From: Duganella fentianensis
Lineage (GTDB): Bacteria > Pseudomonadota > Gammaproteobacteria > Burkholderiales > Burkholderiaceae_D
Direction: 5' to 3'
Assembly: GCF_009857835.1 (NCBI RefSeq)
Contig: NZ_WWCL01000001.1
Coordinates: 310,001-374,000 of the forward strand
Length of the DNA stretch: 64,000 nucleotides
How positions within the stretch are numbered: the stretch's first letter is position 1; every line of letters starts with the position of its first letter. Under the pieces are notes generated by a model. The model had not been told where the DNA came from. It did not search any database and worked only from the letters and a program-made list of their open reading frames with translations. This document shows, piece after piece, positions 27,023 to 35,553 of this stretch. A program made the position numbers and the translations under genes.

Positions 27023-28513
27023 ATGAATATCGTGCCCCTGCGCGACGCTGCCGCGCCCAAGTTCCAGCCCTATATCCGCCAGACCATCAGCCGTGCGCGC
27101 CAGTGGGAATGGCTAGCGCCCGATCTGCAGGAAGCCGTGCGGGTGGTATCGCATGTGCTGCCGTTCCGCACCAATGCCTATGTGATGGACCAGCTGATCG
27201 ACTGGAACAACGTGCCCAACGATCCCATCTTCCGCATGACCTTCCCCCATCGCGACATGCTGGCGCCGGACGATTATGCGCAGCTGCGCGAACTGGTGCT
27301 GGGGCAAGGTCAAGGACAGGCCCCGTCGGCGGCGCTGGCCGCGCTAGTGCAGCGCATCCGCCTGCGCATGAATCCCCACCCGGCCGGGCAGATGACGCAC
27401 AACGTGCCGCGCGTGAACGATGCGCCGCTCAAGGGCATGCAGCACAAGTACAAGGAGACCGTGCTGTTTTTCCCCAGCGCCGGCCAGACCTGCCATGCTT
27501 ATTGCACCTTCTGCTTCCGCTGGCCCCAGTTCGTCGGCATGGACGACATGAAATTCGATGCGGCCGAATCGCAGCAGTTGGTGAACTATCTGCACCTGCA
27601 TCCGGAAGTGACGGATGTGCTGATCACGGGCGGCGATCCGCTGATCATGAATACCCGCGCACTGGCTGCCGTGATCGAGCCGCTGCTGGTGCCGGAGCTG
27701 GCGCACATCCAGAACATCCGCATCGGCACCAAGTCGGTAGCCTACTGGCCGCAGCGCTTCGTCACCGACCGCGATGCCGACGATCTGCTGCGCCTGTTCG
27801 AAAAAGTGGTGGCCAGCGGCCGCAATCTGGCCGTGATGGGCCACTACAGCCATGCAGTCGAGCTGCGCCCCGAGATCGCCCAGCAGGCTGTCAAGCGCAT
27901 CGTCGGCACGGGCGCCACCTTGCGCATGCAGGGGCCGCTGATCCGCCACATCAACGAAGACCCGCGTAGCTGGGCCGAACTGTGGCAGACCGGCGTGCGA
28001 CTGGGCGCGATCCCCTACTATATGTTCGTCGAACGCGACACGGGGCCGCGCGAATACTTCCAGCTGCCGCTGGCCAGAGCGCACGAGATTTTTCAGGCGG
28101 CCTACCAGATGGTATCCGGCCTGTCGCGCACGGTGCGGGGGCCATCCATGAGTGCCTTCCCCGGCAAGGTGGTGATAGACGGCGTGGCCCAAATCGGCGG
28201 TGAAAAAGTGTTTGCTTTGCAGTTCCTGCAGGCGCGAAATCCCGACTGGGTGCGCAAGCCGTTTTATGCCCGCTACGATGCCAAAGCGACCTGGATGGAT
28301 GAGCTGCAACCGGCCTTCGGCAAGGAGAAATTTTTCTTTGAAGAGCAGGGCGGCAGCCGCAGCGAACCGGTGCCCGACTACACGCCGCGCAAAGTGATAC
28401 CGCTGCGCCGCGCTGCTGGCGCCAGCTGCGGCAGCGCCGGCGCGGGCACCGGCTCCAGCTCCAGCTCCAGCTCCAGCTCCAGCTCCGACGCCGACTTGCC
28501 GCATTCGGCCTAG
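27023..28513 (+). CDS. KamA-family radical SAM aminomutase-like protein
   Basis: About 496 residues. The radical SAM cluster motif is CHAYCTFC (Cys157, 161, 164), followed by VLITGGDPL, which binds S-adenosylmethionine. The likely PLP lysine is in FPGKVVIDG. Relatives such as lysine 2,3-aminomutase move an amino group from C2 to C3 to make beta-amino acids. The two aspartates that hold the side-chain amine in lysine aminomutase do not seem conserved, so lysine may not be the substrate. The C-terminus carries a poly-Ser tail encoded by a hexanucleotide repeat. Eight bases separate it from the MFS gene. Confidence 0.82.
   Translation: MNIVPLRDAAAPKFQPYIRQTISRARQWEWLAPDLQEAVRVVSHVLPFRTNAYVMDQLIDWNNVPNDPIFRMTFPHRDMLAPDDYAQLRELVLGQGQGQAPSAALAALVQRIRLRMNPHPAGQMTHNVPRVNDAPLKGMQHKYKETVLFFPSAGQTCHAYCTFCFRWPQFVGMDDMKFDAAESQQLVNYLHLHPEVTDVLITGGDPLIMNTRALAAVIEPLLVPELAHIQNIRIGTKSVAYWPQRFVTDRDADDLLRLFEKVVASGRNLAVMGHYSHAVELRPEIAQQAVKRIVGTGATLRMQGPLIRHINEDPRSWAELWQTGVRLGAIPYYMFVERDTGPREYFQLPLARAHEIFQAAYQMVSGLSRTVRGPSMSAFPGKVVIDGVAQIGGEKVFALQFLQARNPDWVRKPFYARYDAKATWMDELQPAFGKEKFFFEEQGGSRSEPVPDYTPRKVIPLRRAAGASCGSAGAGTGSSSSSSSSSSSDADLPHSA
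28451..28486 (+). repeat. Hexanucleotide tandem repeat in the aminomutase gene
   Basis: Six consecutive 6-base units of AGCTCC (the first is GGCTCC) encode a run of serines near the C-terminus. Copy-number change would add or remove two serines without shifting frame. Confidence 0.85.
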
Positions 28514-28521
28514 GTGCCATC

Positions 28522-29766
28522 ATGTCCGACCGCCACCTGTACGGCATGGTGTTCCTGCCTTTCGCTTTCGGCCACTTCCTGCAATGCTTGCTGCGCAATG
28601 TGAATGCCACGCTGGCGCCGCAGCTGATGGCGGCACTGGCACTGACACCGGGCCAGCTAGGCCTGCTCACCAGCGTCTACTTTTTTAGCTTCGCGCTGGT
28701 GCAGCTGCCGGTCGGCATGGCGCTCGACCGCTGGGGGCCGGCGCGGGTGCAATGGCCCATGCTGCTGCTGGCAGTGCTGGCGGCGCTGGGCTTTGCCGGT
28801 GGCCAGCAATTCAGCCAGCTGCTGGCAGCGCGCGCATTGCTGGGCTTCGGGCTGGGTGGCTGTTTCATGGCGGCGCTGAAAGCCTTCTCGCTGTGGGTGG
28901 AACCGGCGCGGCTGCCTAGTCTGCAGGGCTATCTGGTGGCGGTGGGAGGGCTGGGCGCTGCCTCGGCTACGCTGCCGGTGCGCTGGCTGCTGCACTACGC
29001 TGGCTGGCGTGGCGTATTCATCGGGCTGGCCCTGCTGGTACTGGCGGGGGCGCTGCTGCTGCGCTGGCGCGCGCCGCGCGTGGCTGTCGATGAAGGCGCA
29101 CCGGCCAGCAGTGCGGCGCTGCGGCTGGTGCTGCAGGACGCCAGCTTCCGGCAGGTGCTGCGCTTGCTGCTGGTGCCGCACATGGTGTATTTCGGCGTGC
29201 AGGGGCTGTGGCTGGGACGCTGGCTCAGCGATGCCGGACATTATCCGGAAGTGCAGGTCGGCTATCTGCTGTACCTGAGTATGGCGGCCATCATCCTCGG
29301 TGCAATCGTCATGGGCCGGCTGACGCAGTGGGCGGCGCGGCGCGGCGTCGCCATGCTGCACATAGCCGCCTGCGGCGTGGCGCTGTTCCTGCTGGTGCAG
29401 CTGGCCATGCTGTGCCGCTGGTCGCCCGCCTTTCCCGTGCTGGCGGTGCTGTTCACGCTGACAGGAACAGCCACCGGCATGGACTACACCATCCTCGCGC
29501 AGAATATGCCGGCCAGCCTGAGCGCCCGTGCCGTGACGCTACTGAATCTGCTGATCTTCATGGGGGCGTTTGCCGTGCAGGCGGGCTTCGGGCTGGTGGT
29601 GGCGCTCTGGCCGTCCGCTGGCCAGCAGCAGCCAGTACAAGCCTATCAGGCCGCCTACGGCCTGCTGATCGTGCTGCAACTGCCGGGTCTATTGCGTTAC
29701 CTGTGGCCTCAGCTATCCGGTAGAATGGGGCCACGTCCGGCCACTAGCCTCAGTACACCACGATGA
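28522..29766 (+). CDS. Major facilitator superfamily transporter
   Basis: A 414-residue membrane protein with about twelve hydrophobic segments. The loop 2-3 motif is seen as GMALDRWGPARVQ, and the N-terminal FLPFAFGHFLQ... and FALVQLPVG segments resemble the nitrate/sugar-phosphate type of MFS. It lies between the aminomutase gene (8 bases away) and the hydroxylase gene (4-base overlap, ATGA). Transport of the substrate or product of those enzymes is the natural guess, direction unknown. Confidence 0.86.
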   Translation: MSDRHLYGMVFLPFAFGHFLQCLLRNVNATLAPQLMAALALTPGQLGLLTSVYFFSFALVQLPVGMALDRWGPARVQWPMLLLAVLAALGFAGGQQFSQLLAARALLGFGLGGCFMAALKAFSLWVEPARLPSLQGYLVAVGGLGAASATLPVRWLLHYAGWRGVFIGLALLVLAGALLLRWRAPRVAVDEGAPASSAALRLVLQDASFRQVLRLLLVPHMVYFGVQGLWLGRWLSDAGHYPEVQVGYLLYLSMAAIILGAIVMGRLTQWAARRGVAMLHIAACGVALFLLVQLAMLCRWSPAFPVLAVLFTLTGTATGMDYTILAQNMPASLSARAVTLLNLLIFMGAFAVQAGFGLVVALWPSAGQQQPVQAYQAAYGLLIVLQLPGLLRYLWPQLSGRMGPRPATSLSTPR

Positions 29767-30641
29767 CGACATCTACCAGCGTGTTCAATGCCTTACCCGC
29801 CGAATGGCGCAACTGGATCATGGAAAATCTGGCACGTGGCTGCCGGCCGCTGGAAATGGCCAACAGCATGGCGGGGTCGGGACAGCACAGCATGGCCGTC
29901 GCCATGGCCGCCATCGACGCTGCCATCGCCCTGCGCGCGGGCGGCCTTGAAGATGCGCCGGTGCAGAGCGCCTTCACGGCACCGCAGCAGATGCCGTATA
30001 TCGATTTGAGCAGCAACCGTATCAGTACGCCGGACCGCGAGGTGGATGTGCTGTTCGTGCTGCAGCAGCCGCAGGTGATCCTGCTGGGGAATGTGCTCAG
30101 CAGCGAAGAGTGCGACGCCATCGTGGCCCATTGCGGCAATCGCTATACCCGTTCCACCGTCACGGCAGAAAACGATGGCGCCAGCGTAGTACATGAAGGC
30201 CGCACCAGTGAAATGGCGTTCATCCGGCGCGGCGAAGCGGAAGTGGCCGAGCGCATCGAGCGGCGGCTGGCCGCGCTGGCCCACTGGCCGGTGGAAAACG
30301 GCGAGCCTTTCCAGTTGCAGAAATATGGCGTGACCCAGGAGTACCGCCCCCATTACGACTGGCTGGATCCCGATAGTGGTGGCCATCGTAGCCATCTGGC
30401 CATGGGCGGCCAGCGGCTGGCCACTTTCGTACTGTATCTGAGCGATGTGGAGCAGGGCGGCGGCACGGCCTTCCCCGGGCTGGGGCTGGAAATCTATCCG
30501 CGCAAGGGTAATGCCGTGTGGTTCCTCAACACCGATGCCAACCACCAGCCGGACCGTCAGACCCTGCACGCCGGCGCGCCCGTGGTGCGCGGTACCAAGA
30601 TCATCGCCAACAAATGGCTGAGGCAGGGGCGCTACGGTTAG
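29763..30641 (+). CDS. Prolyl 4-hydroxylase-like 2OG-Fe(II) oxygenase
   Basis: A 292-residue protein with a P4Hc domain in the C-terminal two thirds. Iron ligands are His197 and Asp199 (HYDWLDPD) and His269 in LHAGAPVVRGTK; Lys279 in the same segment should bind 2-oxoglutarate. The first 90 residues form an extra helical domain with repeated ALRAGG/AMAAIDAAIA character seen in other bacterial P4H-like proteins. The substrate could be free proline, another amino acid or a peptide. Translation is coupled to the MFS gene by a 4-base overlap. Confidence 0.85.
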   Translation: MTTSTSVFNALPAEWRNWIMENLARGCRPLEMANSMAGSGQHSMAVAMAAIDAAIALRAGGLEDAPVQSAFTAPQQMPYIDLSSNRISTPDREVDVLFVLQQPQVILLGNVLSSEECDAIVAHCGNRYTRSTVTAENDGASVVHEGRTSEMAFIRRGEAEVAERIERRLAALAHWPVENGEPFQLQKYGVTQEYRPHYDWLDPDSGGHRSHLAMGGQRLATFVLYLSDVEQGGGTAFPGLGLEIYPRKGNAVWFLNTDANHQPDRQTLHAGAPVVRGTKIIANKWLRQGRYG

Positions 30642-30679
30642 AATGGCGGTCTACACCACCCTGCTAACCTAGGATAGAT

Positions 30680-31531
30680 ATGAGACTCGTGCGCTATGGC
30701 CGTCCCGGCAAAGAAAAACCCGGCCTGATTGATGATGAAGGCAAGCTGCGTGACCTGTCCGGCGTGATCAGCGATATCGACGCGGCACAGCTGGCACCGA
30801 AAGCCCTGCGCAAACTGGAAAAAATCCCGCAAGCTTCGCTGCCGCTGGTACGCGGCAATCCCCGTTTCGGCGTGCCGCTGGCGCGCGTGGGCAAGTTCAT
30901 CGGCATAGGCCTGAACTACTCTGACCATGCAGCAGAAGCGGGCATGCCGATACCGCAAGAACCCATCGTGTTCATGAAGGCCATCAGCTGCCTGAATGGT
31001 CCCGATGATCCTGTCATGCTGCCGCAAGGCTCGAAGAAAACCGACTGGGAAGTGGAACTCGGTGTGGTGATCGGCAGCCGCGCCCAGTATGTGAGCGAAG
31101 AAGAGGCACTCAAATACGTGGCCGGCTACACCGTGGTCAACGATCTGTCGGAGCGCTCGTTCCAGCTCGAGCGCGGCCCGCAGTGGGACAAGGGCAAGGG
31201 CTGCGATACCTTCGGTCCGGTCGGCCCATGGCTGGTGACGCCGGAAGATATTTACGACCCGCAGCAGCTGGATCTGTATCTGGAGCTGAACGGCAAGCGC
31301 ATGCAGACGGGCAGCACGGAAACCATGATCTTCACGGTGGCGCAGATCGTCAGCTACCTGTCCAGGTTCATGACGCTGGAACCGGGCGACATCATCGCTA
31401 CCGGCACCCCGCCCGGCGTGGGCCAGGGCCGCAAGCCGCAGCGCTTCCTCAAGAAGGGCGACCAGCTGCGCCTCGGCATCGCCGGTCTGGGCGAACAGCA
31501 GCAGGAAGTCATCGCCTGGCAGCCACGCTAG
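30680..31531 (+). CDS. Fumarylacetoacetate hydrolase family protein
   Basis: A 283-residue FAH-superfamily enzyme. GLNYSDHAAEAGMPIPQEPIVFMK and DWEVELGVVIG give the metal-binding acids, and GDIIATGTPPGVGQG is the conserved active-site loop near the end. Members are ureidoglycolate lyases, 2-keto-3-deoxy-fuconate or acylpyruvate hydrolases, or hydroxymuconate isomerases; the sequence alone does not choose. It has its own weak ribosome site, 38 bases after the hydroxylase stop. Its TAG stop overlaps the convergent aminotransferase stop within one CTAG. Confidence 0.88.
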   Translation: MRLVRYGRPGKEKPGLIDDEGKLRDLSGVISDIDAAQLAPKALRKLEKIPQASLPLVRGNPRFGVPLARVGKFIGIGLNYSDHAAEAGMPIPQEPIVFMKAISCLNGPDDPVMLPQGSKKTDWEVELGVVIGSRAQYVSEEEALKYVAGYTVVNDLSERSFQLERGPQWDKGKGCDTFGPVGPWLVTPEDIYDPQQLDLYLELNGKRMQTGSTETMIFTVAQIVSYLSRFMTLEPGDIIATGTPPGVGQGRKPQRFLKKGDQLRLGIAGLGEQQQEVIAWQPR

Positions 31532-32871
31532 GCGCGCAGTTTTTCCGCCCGCGTTAGCGCGGCTTTGAGGGCGTCGCCCAGCCTCTCGGTGATATCGGCC
31601 AGTTCGCTATCAGTGACGATGAAGGGCGGCGCCAGCAGGATGTGGTCGCCGTGCTGGCCATCGATGGTGCCACCCATGGGATAGACCAGCAGGCCGCATG
31701 CCATGGCTGCGTCCTTCACCAGTGCATGCAGCGCCAGCGCCGGATCGAACGGCGTTTTGCTGCTGCGCTCCTGCACCAGTTCCAGCGCCATCAGCAAACC
31801 GCGGCCACGGATATCGCCCACATGGGGATGGTCGCCAAACGCCTGGCGCAGCAAACGGCGCAAGGTGGCGCCACGGGTGGCCACGGCGCCCAGCAGATTA
31901 TCGCGCTGTATCACCTTCTGCACGGCCAGCGCAGCGGCCGCCGCGACAGGGTGGCCCATATAGGTATGCCCATGCTGGAAGGCGCCGCTGCCATCGCGCA
32001 GGCGCTGGGCGATGTGGGCCCGTGCCAGCACAGCGCCTATGGGCTGGTAGCCGGCGCCCAGCCCTTTGCCCAGCACCACCAGATCGGGTAGCACGCCTTC
32101 CTGCTCGAACGCGTACAGCGTGCCCGTGCGGCCCATGCCGCACATCACTTCATCGAGTATCAGCAAAATGCCGTACTGGTCGCACAGCTTGCGCACGCCG
32201 CGGAAGTAGCCGAAGGTGGGCGGCACGGCGCCTGCCGTCGCGCCTACCATGGTCTCGGCCACAAAGCCGATGAGGTTTTGCGGGCCGTGGGCGAGGATGC
32301 ACTGTTCCAGTTCGGCTAGCAGCGCGGCCGTGTAATCGGAACTGGTCTGGCCTTCCAGCCGCTCGCGGTATTCGAAGCAGGGCGCGACTCTGGGCACGTC
32401 CATCAGCAGCGGCTCGAACGGGCGGCGGCGCCACGCATTGCCGCCTATCGCCAGTGCACCCAGCGTATTGCCGTGGTAGCTCTGGCGCCGCGCAATCAGC
32501 AGGCTGCGTGTCTGCTGGCCCGCTTCCACATAGTACTGGCGCCCCAGCTTGAGCGCCGCTTCCATCGCTTCCGAACCGCCCGAAACCAGATAGACATGAT
32601 CGAGGTCGCCCGGCGCATCGCCGGCCAGCCGCTGCGCCAGTTCTTCTGCCGCCTTGCAGGTGAAGAAGGAAGTATGGGCGTAGGCCAGCTGGTCGATCTG
32701 GGCGTGCATGGCGGCCAGCACGTCGGGGTGGCCGTGGCCCAGCGAGGAGACGGCCGCGCCGCCGCTGGCATCGAGATAGCTGCGGCCCTGCTGGTCGCGC
32801 AGCGTGATGCCGCTGGCACTGACTGCCACAGGCGGCGTACGGCGCAGATTCCGGTGTAGCAGATGGCTCAT
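31528..32871 (-). CDS. Class III (aspartate aminotransferase family) aminotransferase
   Basis: A 447-residue PLP enzyme. The cofactor lysine is in VVLGKGLGAGYQPIGA, preceded by ILLILDEVMCGMGRTG, and the substrate-entry region SGGAAVSSLGHGHPDVL is at the N-terminus. This family converts omega-amino acids, amines or beta-amino acids using pyruvate or 2-oxoglutarate as acceptor. The frame is open to 33246, but homology begins at the ATG at 32871. It is convergent with the FAH gene and close to the beta-amino-acid type aminomutase locus, which may or may not be meaningful. Confidence 0.87.
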   Translation of the reverse strand: MSHLLHRNLRRTPPVAVSASGITLRDQQGRSYLDASGGAAVSSLGHGHPDVLAAMHAQIDQLAYAHTSFFTCKAAEELAQRLAGDAPGDLDHVYLVSGGSEAMEAALKLGRQYYVEAGQQTRSLLIARRQSYHGNTLGALAIGGNAWRRRPFEPLLMDVPRVAPCFEYRERLEGQTSSDYTAALLAELEQCILAHGPQNLIGFVAETMVGATAGAVPPTFGYFRGVRKLCDQYGILLILDEVMCGMGRTGTLYAFEQEGVLPDLVVLGKGLGAGYQPIGAVLARAHIAQRLRDGSGAFQHGHTYMGHPVAAAAALAVQKVIQRDNLLGAVATRGATLRRLLRQAFGDHPHVGDIRGRGLLMALELVQERSSKTPFDPALALHALVKDAAMACGLLVYPMGGTIDGQHGDHILLAPPFIVTDSELADITERLGDALKAALTRAEKLRA

Positions 32872-32979
32872 GGGATGCTCCCCGTGATGACGGAAGTCCG
32901 ACAATAAACCAGCTGCACTTGTGTTCTGTTGATCTATGCCGCACCATGGGCAAATAATTGATCCAGCCGCAAGGAAAGG

Positions 32980-33537
32980 ATGATGATGGAAGATCGCTTG
33001 GGAGCGCTGCCGTTTGCGGCGATGAGCGCGGCGCAGCAGGTGGCTGCGCAGGCGGTAATCGATGGGCCGCGCGGTGCGCTGTATGGGCCCTTCGTGCCGC
33101 TGATCCGTAGTCCCGAACTGATGACGGCTGCGCAGCGCATGGGCGAATACCTGCGCTACCGCAGCGCCATCGGTACCCGCCTGACGGAACTGGCCATACT
33201 GGTGACGGCGCGCCACTGGAGCCAGTCGGTGGAGTGGGCCATCCATGAACCCATCGCGCGCGAGTACGGCATTAGCGACGCCATGATAGCGGCGATAGCA
33301 GCGCGCGAGCGGCCGCCCGCCATGGCGCCGGATGAAGCGCTGGTGTATGAGTTCTGCATCCAGCTACACCAGCAGCAGCGCGTCGACGACGCGACCTATG
33401 CGGCCGCGCTGGCGGCGTTCGGCGAACACGGGGTGGTGGATCTGATGGGGATTAACGGATACTACACATTTCTGGCGATGGTGATGAATGCGGCGCAGAC
33501 GGCCGTGCCGCCATCGCCGGCGACACCCCTGCCGTGA
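32980..33537 (+). CDS. Carboxymuconolactone decarboxylase family protein
   Basis: A 185-residue alpha-helical protein of the CMD/AhpD-like superfamily. The region TRLTELAILVTARHWSQSVEWAIHEPIAREYGI is the family core; the His in EWAIHE is conserved, while the CxxC of the AhpD peroxidase branch is absent. This suggests a decarboxylase-like or unknown role and not peroxide reduction. Several ATGs occur at the start (32980, 32983, 32986); the choice is arbitrary. Divergent from the aminotransferase and convergent with the esterase. Confidence 0.82.
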   Translation: MMMEDRLGALPFAAMSAAQQVAAQAVIDGPRGALYGPFVPLIRSPELMTAAQRMGEYLRYRSAIGTRLTELAILVTARHWSQSVEWAIHEPIAREYGISDAMIAAIAARERPPAMAPDEALVYEFCIQLHQQQRVDDATYAAALAAFGEHGVVDLMGINGYYTFLAMVMNAAQTAVPPSPATPLP

Positions 33538-33562
33538 GCAGGGGTAGCGGGAGCTGACTGGC

Positions 33563-34234
33563 TTAGCCGAGCAGCACGCGCTTGAGCCACGCGCTGATGT
33601 GCACCACTTCTTCCTGACACAGCGAGTGCTGCATGTAGTAGTCGTGCCATTCGACGTTGTAGCCGAGCTGCTTGAGCAGATCGCGCGACTGGGTGGCGCG
33701 GGCAATCGGAATTACGGGGTCCATCTGGCCGTGCACCATGAAGATAGGCGTGGCCAGACTTTGCGGCGTATGCTCGGCCGCTGCCTTGGCAGCGATAGGC
33801 ACATAGCCGGACAAGCACATCATGCCGGCCAGTTTTTCCGGCTGGCGCATGCCCGTCTGCAGCGTCATGGCGCAACCTTGCGAGAAGCCGGCCAGAATGA
33901 TGCGGTCAGCCGGAATGCCGCGCGCTTTCTCGCGCGCGATCAGTGCTTCCACCTTGGCTTGCGAAGCGCGCAGACCGGCTTCGTCTTCCTGCCGGCCCAA
34001 ATCCGTGTTCACGATGTCATACCATGCGCGCATGACGTAGCCACCGTTGATAGTAACCGGCATGGTGTCGGCATTGGGGAAAATGAAACGGATGGCGGGC
34101 AGGCCGCTCAGATCGAGTTCGTGCAGCATGGGCACGAAGTCGTTGGCGTCGGCACCCAGACCGTGCATCCAGATGATGGACACAGTCGGGTTGGCGCCGG
34201 TTTCTTTTTCTATGGTTTGCAGCAGTTGGCTCAT
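33563..34234 (-). CDS. Carboxylesterase/phospholipase family alpha/beta hydrolase
   Basis: A 223-residue serine hydrolase of the phospholipase/carboxylesterase family (Pseudomonas EstB and acyl-protein thioesterase relatives). The nucleophile is in GFSQGCAMTL, the acid in VHGQMDPVIP and the His in MQHSLCQEEV. No signal peptide, so cytoplasmic. It lies nine bases after mogA and continues the darP-mogA transcript. Confidence 0.9.
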   Translation of the reverse strand: MSQLLQTIEKETGANPTVSIIWMHGLGADANDFVPMLHELDLSGLPAIRFIFPNADTMPVTINGGYVMRAWYDIVNTDLGRQEDEAGLRASQAKVEALIAREKARGIPADRIILAGFSQGCAMTLQTGMRQPEKLAGMMCLSGYVPIAAKAAAEHTPQSLATPIFMVHGQMDPVIPIARATQSRDLLKQLGYNVEWHDYYMQHSLCQEEVVHISAWLKRVLLG

Positions 34235-34243
34235 GTATATCCC

Positions 34244-34864
34244 TTAATTAGCTGGCGCACGCAGGGCCGACTTGGGGCGGAAGGCTTTGCACTGGGCCGG
34301 ATCGGTTTCCATATACGGGCCGCCGATCAGATCGATGCAATACGGGATGGCGGCGAAGATGCCGCCCACCAGCGTGGCGCCTTCGGCGTCCTTCAGGCCG
34401 CCCAGCGTTTCGGCGATGGCCTTGGGCTGGCCCGGCAGGTTCAGTATCAGGGCCGCGTGGTCGGCCGTTTCGCGGATCACGGCGGTCTGGCGCGACAGGA
34501 TGGCGGTCGGCACGAAGTGCAAACTGATCTGGCGCATCTGTTCGCCGAAGCCCGGCATTTCCTTGGTACCTACGGCCAGCGTGGCTTCCGGCGTTACATC
34601 GCGCCGCGCGGGACCGGTGCCGCCCGTGGTCAGCACCAGATGGCAGCGCTGCTGGTCCACCAGCTCTTTCAGGGTCGCTTCGATCTGCGCACCTTCGTCG
34701 GCGATCAGGCGGGTCTCGACGCGGAACGGTGTAGTCAGCGTGCGTGCCAGCCAGTCCTGCAGAGCAGGGATGCCCTGATCCTGATACACGCCACCACTGG
34801 CACGGTCGGAAACCGACACCAGCCCGATCAGCAGGGTGGCGTCGTTGTTCAGATTACTCGTCAT
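34244..34864 (-). CDS. mogA: Molybdopterin adenylyltransferase MogA
   Basis: A 206-residue MoaB/Mog-type enzyme that adenylates molybdopterin before molybdenum insertion. The signature is VLTTGGTGPARRDVTPEATL, with NLPGQPKAI near the C-terminus. The ATG at 34864 lies inside the last codons of darP (ATGACGAGTAA), an 11-base overlap, so translation is probably coupled; the frame upstream of it runs in the acidic darP tail. The gene order darP-mogA is seen in other Burkholderiales. Confidence 0.92.
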   Translation of the reverse strand: MTSNLNNDATLLIGLVSVSDRASGGVYQDQGIPALQDWLARTLTTPFRVETRLIADEGAQIEATLKELVDQQRCHLVLTTGGTGPARRDVTPEATLAVGTKEMPGFGEQMRQISLHFVPTAILSRQTAVIRETADHAALILNLPGQPKAIAETLGGLKDAEGATLVGGIFAAIPYCIDLIGGPYMETDPAQCKAFRPKSALRAPAN

Positions 34865-35459
34865 CTTCTTCGGTATCAGTATCGGTGTCGTCTGCATCGC
34901 TGCTGGCGGCTTTTTTCTTGTCCGCTTCGATCTGCTTCAGAATCTGGAAGATTTCGCGGTAGGCTTTAGGCGGCTTGTTCTCGGCCTGTTCCTTGCGGGC
35001 GTTACGGATCAGGGTGCGCAGGTGCTGCACATCGAGTTCCGGATTTTCGGCCAGCAGAGTGGTCAGGGCGTTGTCGTCGGCCAGCAGCTTGTCGCGGCGG
35101 CGTTCCAGCGCGTGCATGGCGGCTGTATCGGCCTTGGAAGCACCTTTCCAGCTATCGATGGCGCGCTGGATAGCCGCCACTTCCTCTTCGTCCAGCGTGC
35201 GCATCTTCTTGCCCACGAACTGCATCTGGCGGCGGCGGCCTTCGTGGTTGGTGATGGTCTGGCATTCGAGGATGGCGTCGCGCACGTCCTCGGGCATAGG
35301 CACCCGTTTTACGCGGTCGCGCGGTTCGTTGACAAGGGCTTCACCCAGTTCCTGCAGGGCGTTGACCTGACGTTTGAGCTCGGACTTGGAAGGGCGTTCG
35401 TACTCCTGCTCGAATTCTTTCGAGCTAAAGCCGACGGCTCCGCGATTAGGATTTACCAT
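34854..35459 (-). CDS. darP: Ribosome-associated protein DarP (YjgA, DUF615)
   Basis: A 201-residue charged helical protein of the YjgA/DarP family, a late factor in 50S subunit assembly that binds 23S rRNA regions. Typical segments are PSKSELKRQVNALQELGEALV, RRRQMQFVGKKMR and LRTLIRNARKEQ. The C-terminus is a very acidic tail (DDTDTDTEEDDE). The start at 35459 matches the family; the longer frame to 35555 would run into the pmbA promoter. Confidence 0.93.
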   Translation of the reverse strand: MVNPNRGAVGFSSKEFEQEYERPSKSELKRQVNALQELGEALVNEPRDRVKRVPMPEDVRDAILECQTITNHEGRRRQMQFVGKKMRTLDEEEVAAIQRAIDSWKGASKADTAAMHALERRRDKLLADDNALTTLLAENPELDVQHLRTLIRNARKEQAENKPPKAYREIFQILKQIEADKKKAASSDADDTDTDTEEDDE

Positions 35460-35507
35460 ATTATTAACTTTCTCTTCGGTGCGTGGCCGCACCTGTAAAC
35501 TGTAAAC

Positions 35508-35535
35508 GACTGCTATGATACCTGTTTTAGCAGTC
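35508..35535 (+). promoter_or_regulatory. Inverted repeat in the darP-pmbA divergent promoter region
   Basis: GACTGCT (35508-35514) and AGCAGTC (35529-35535) form a perfect 7-bp inverted repeat around 14 bases. A possible -10 (TATGAT, 35514-35519) lies inside, and CTGTAAACTGTAAA is repeated just before. No good -35 was found. Confidence 0.3.
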
Positions 35536-35553
35536 ACCCGAAGATTACAGCCC

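Noticed and set aside
28451..28486. Hexanucleotide repeat as an on/off phase-variation switch
   Set aside because: The unit is a multiple of three and lies near the C-terminus, so changes cannot shift the reading frame.
31528..33246. 572-residue version of the class III aminotransferase
   Set aside because: Residues before the ATG at 32871 resemble no aminotransferase and overlap the divergent carboxymuconolactone decarboxylase family gene.
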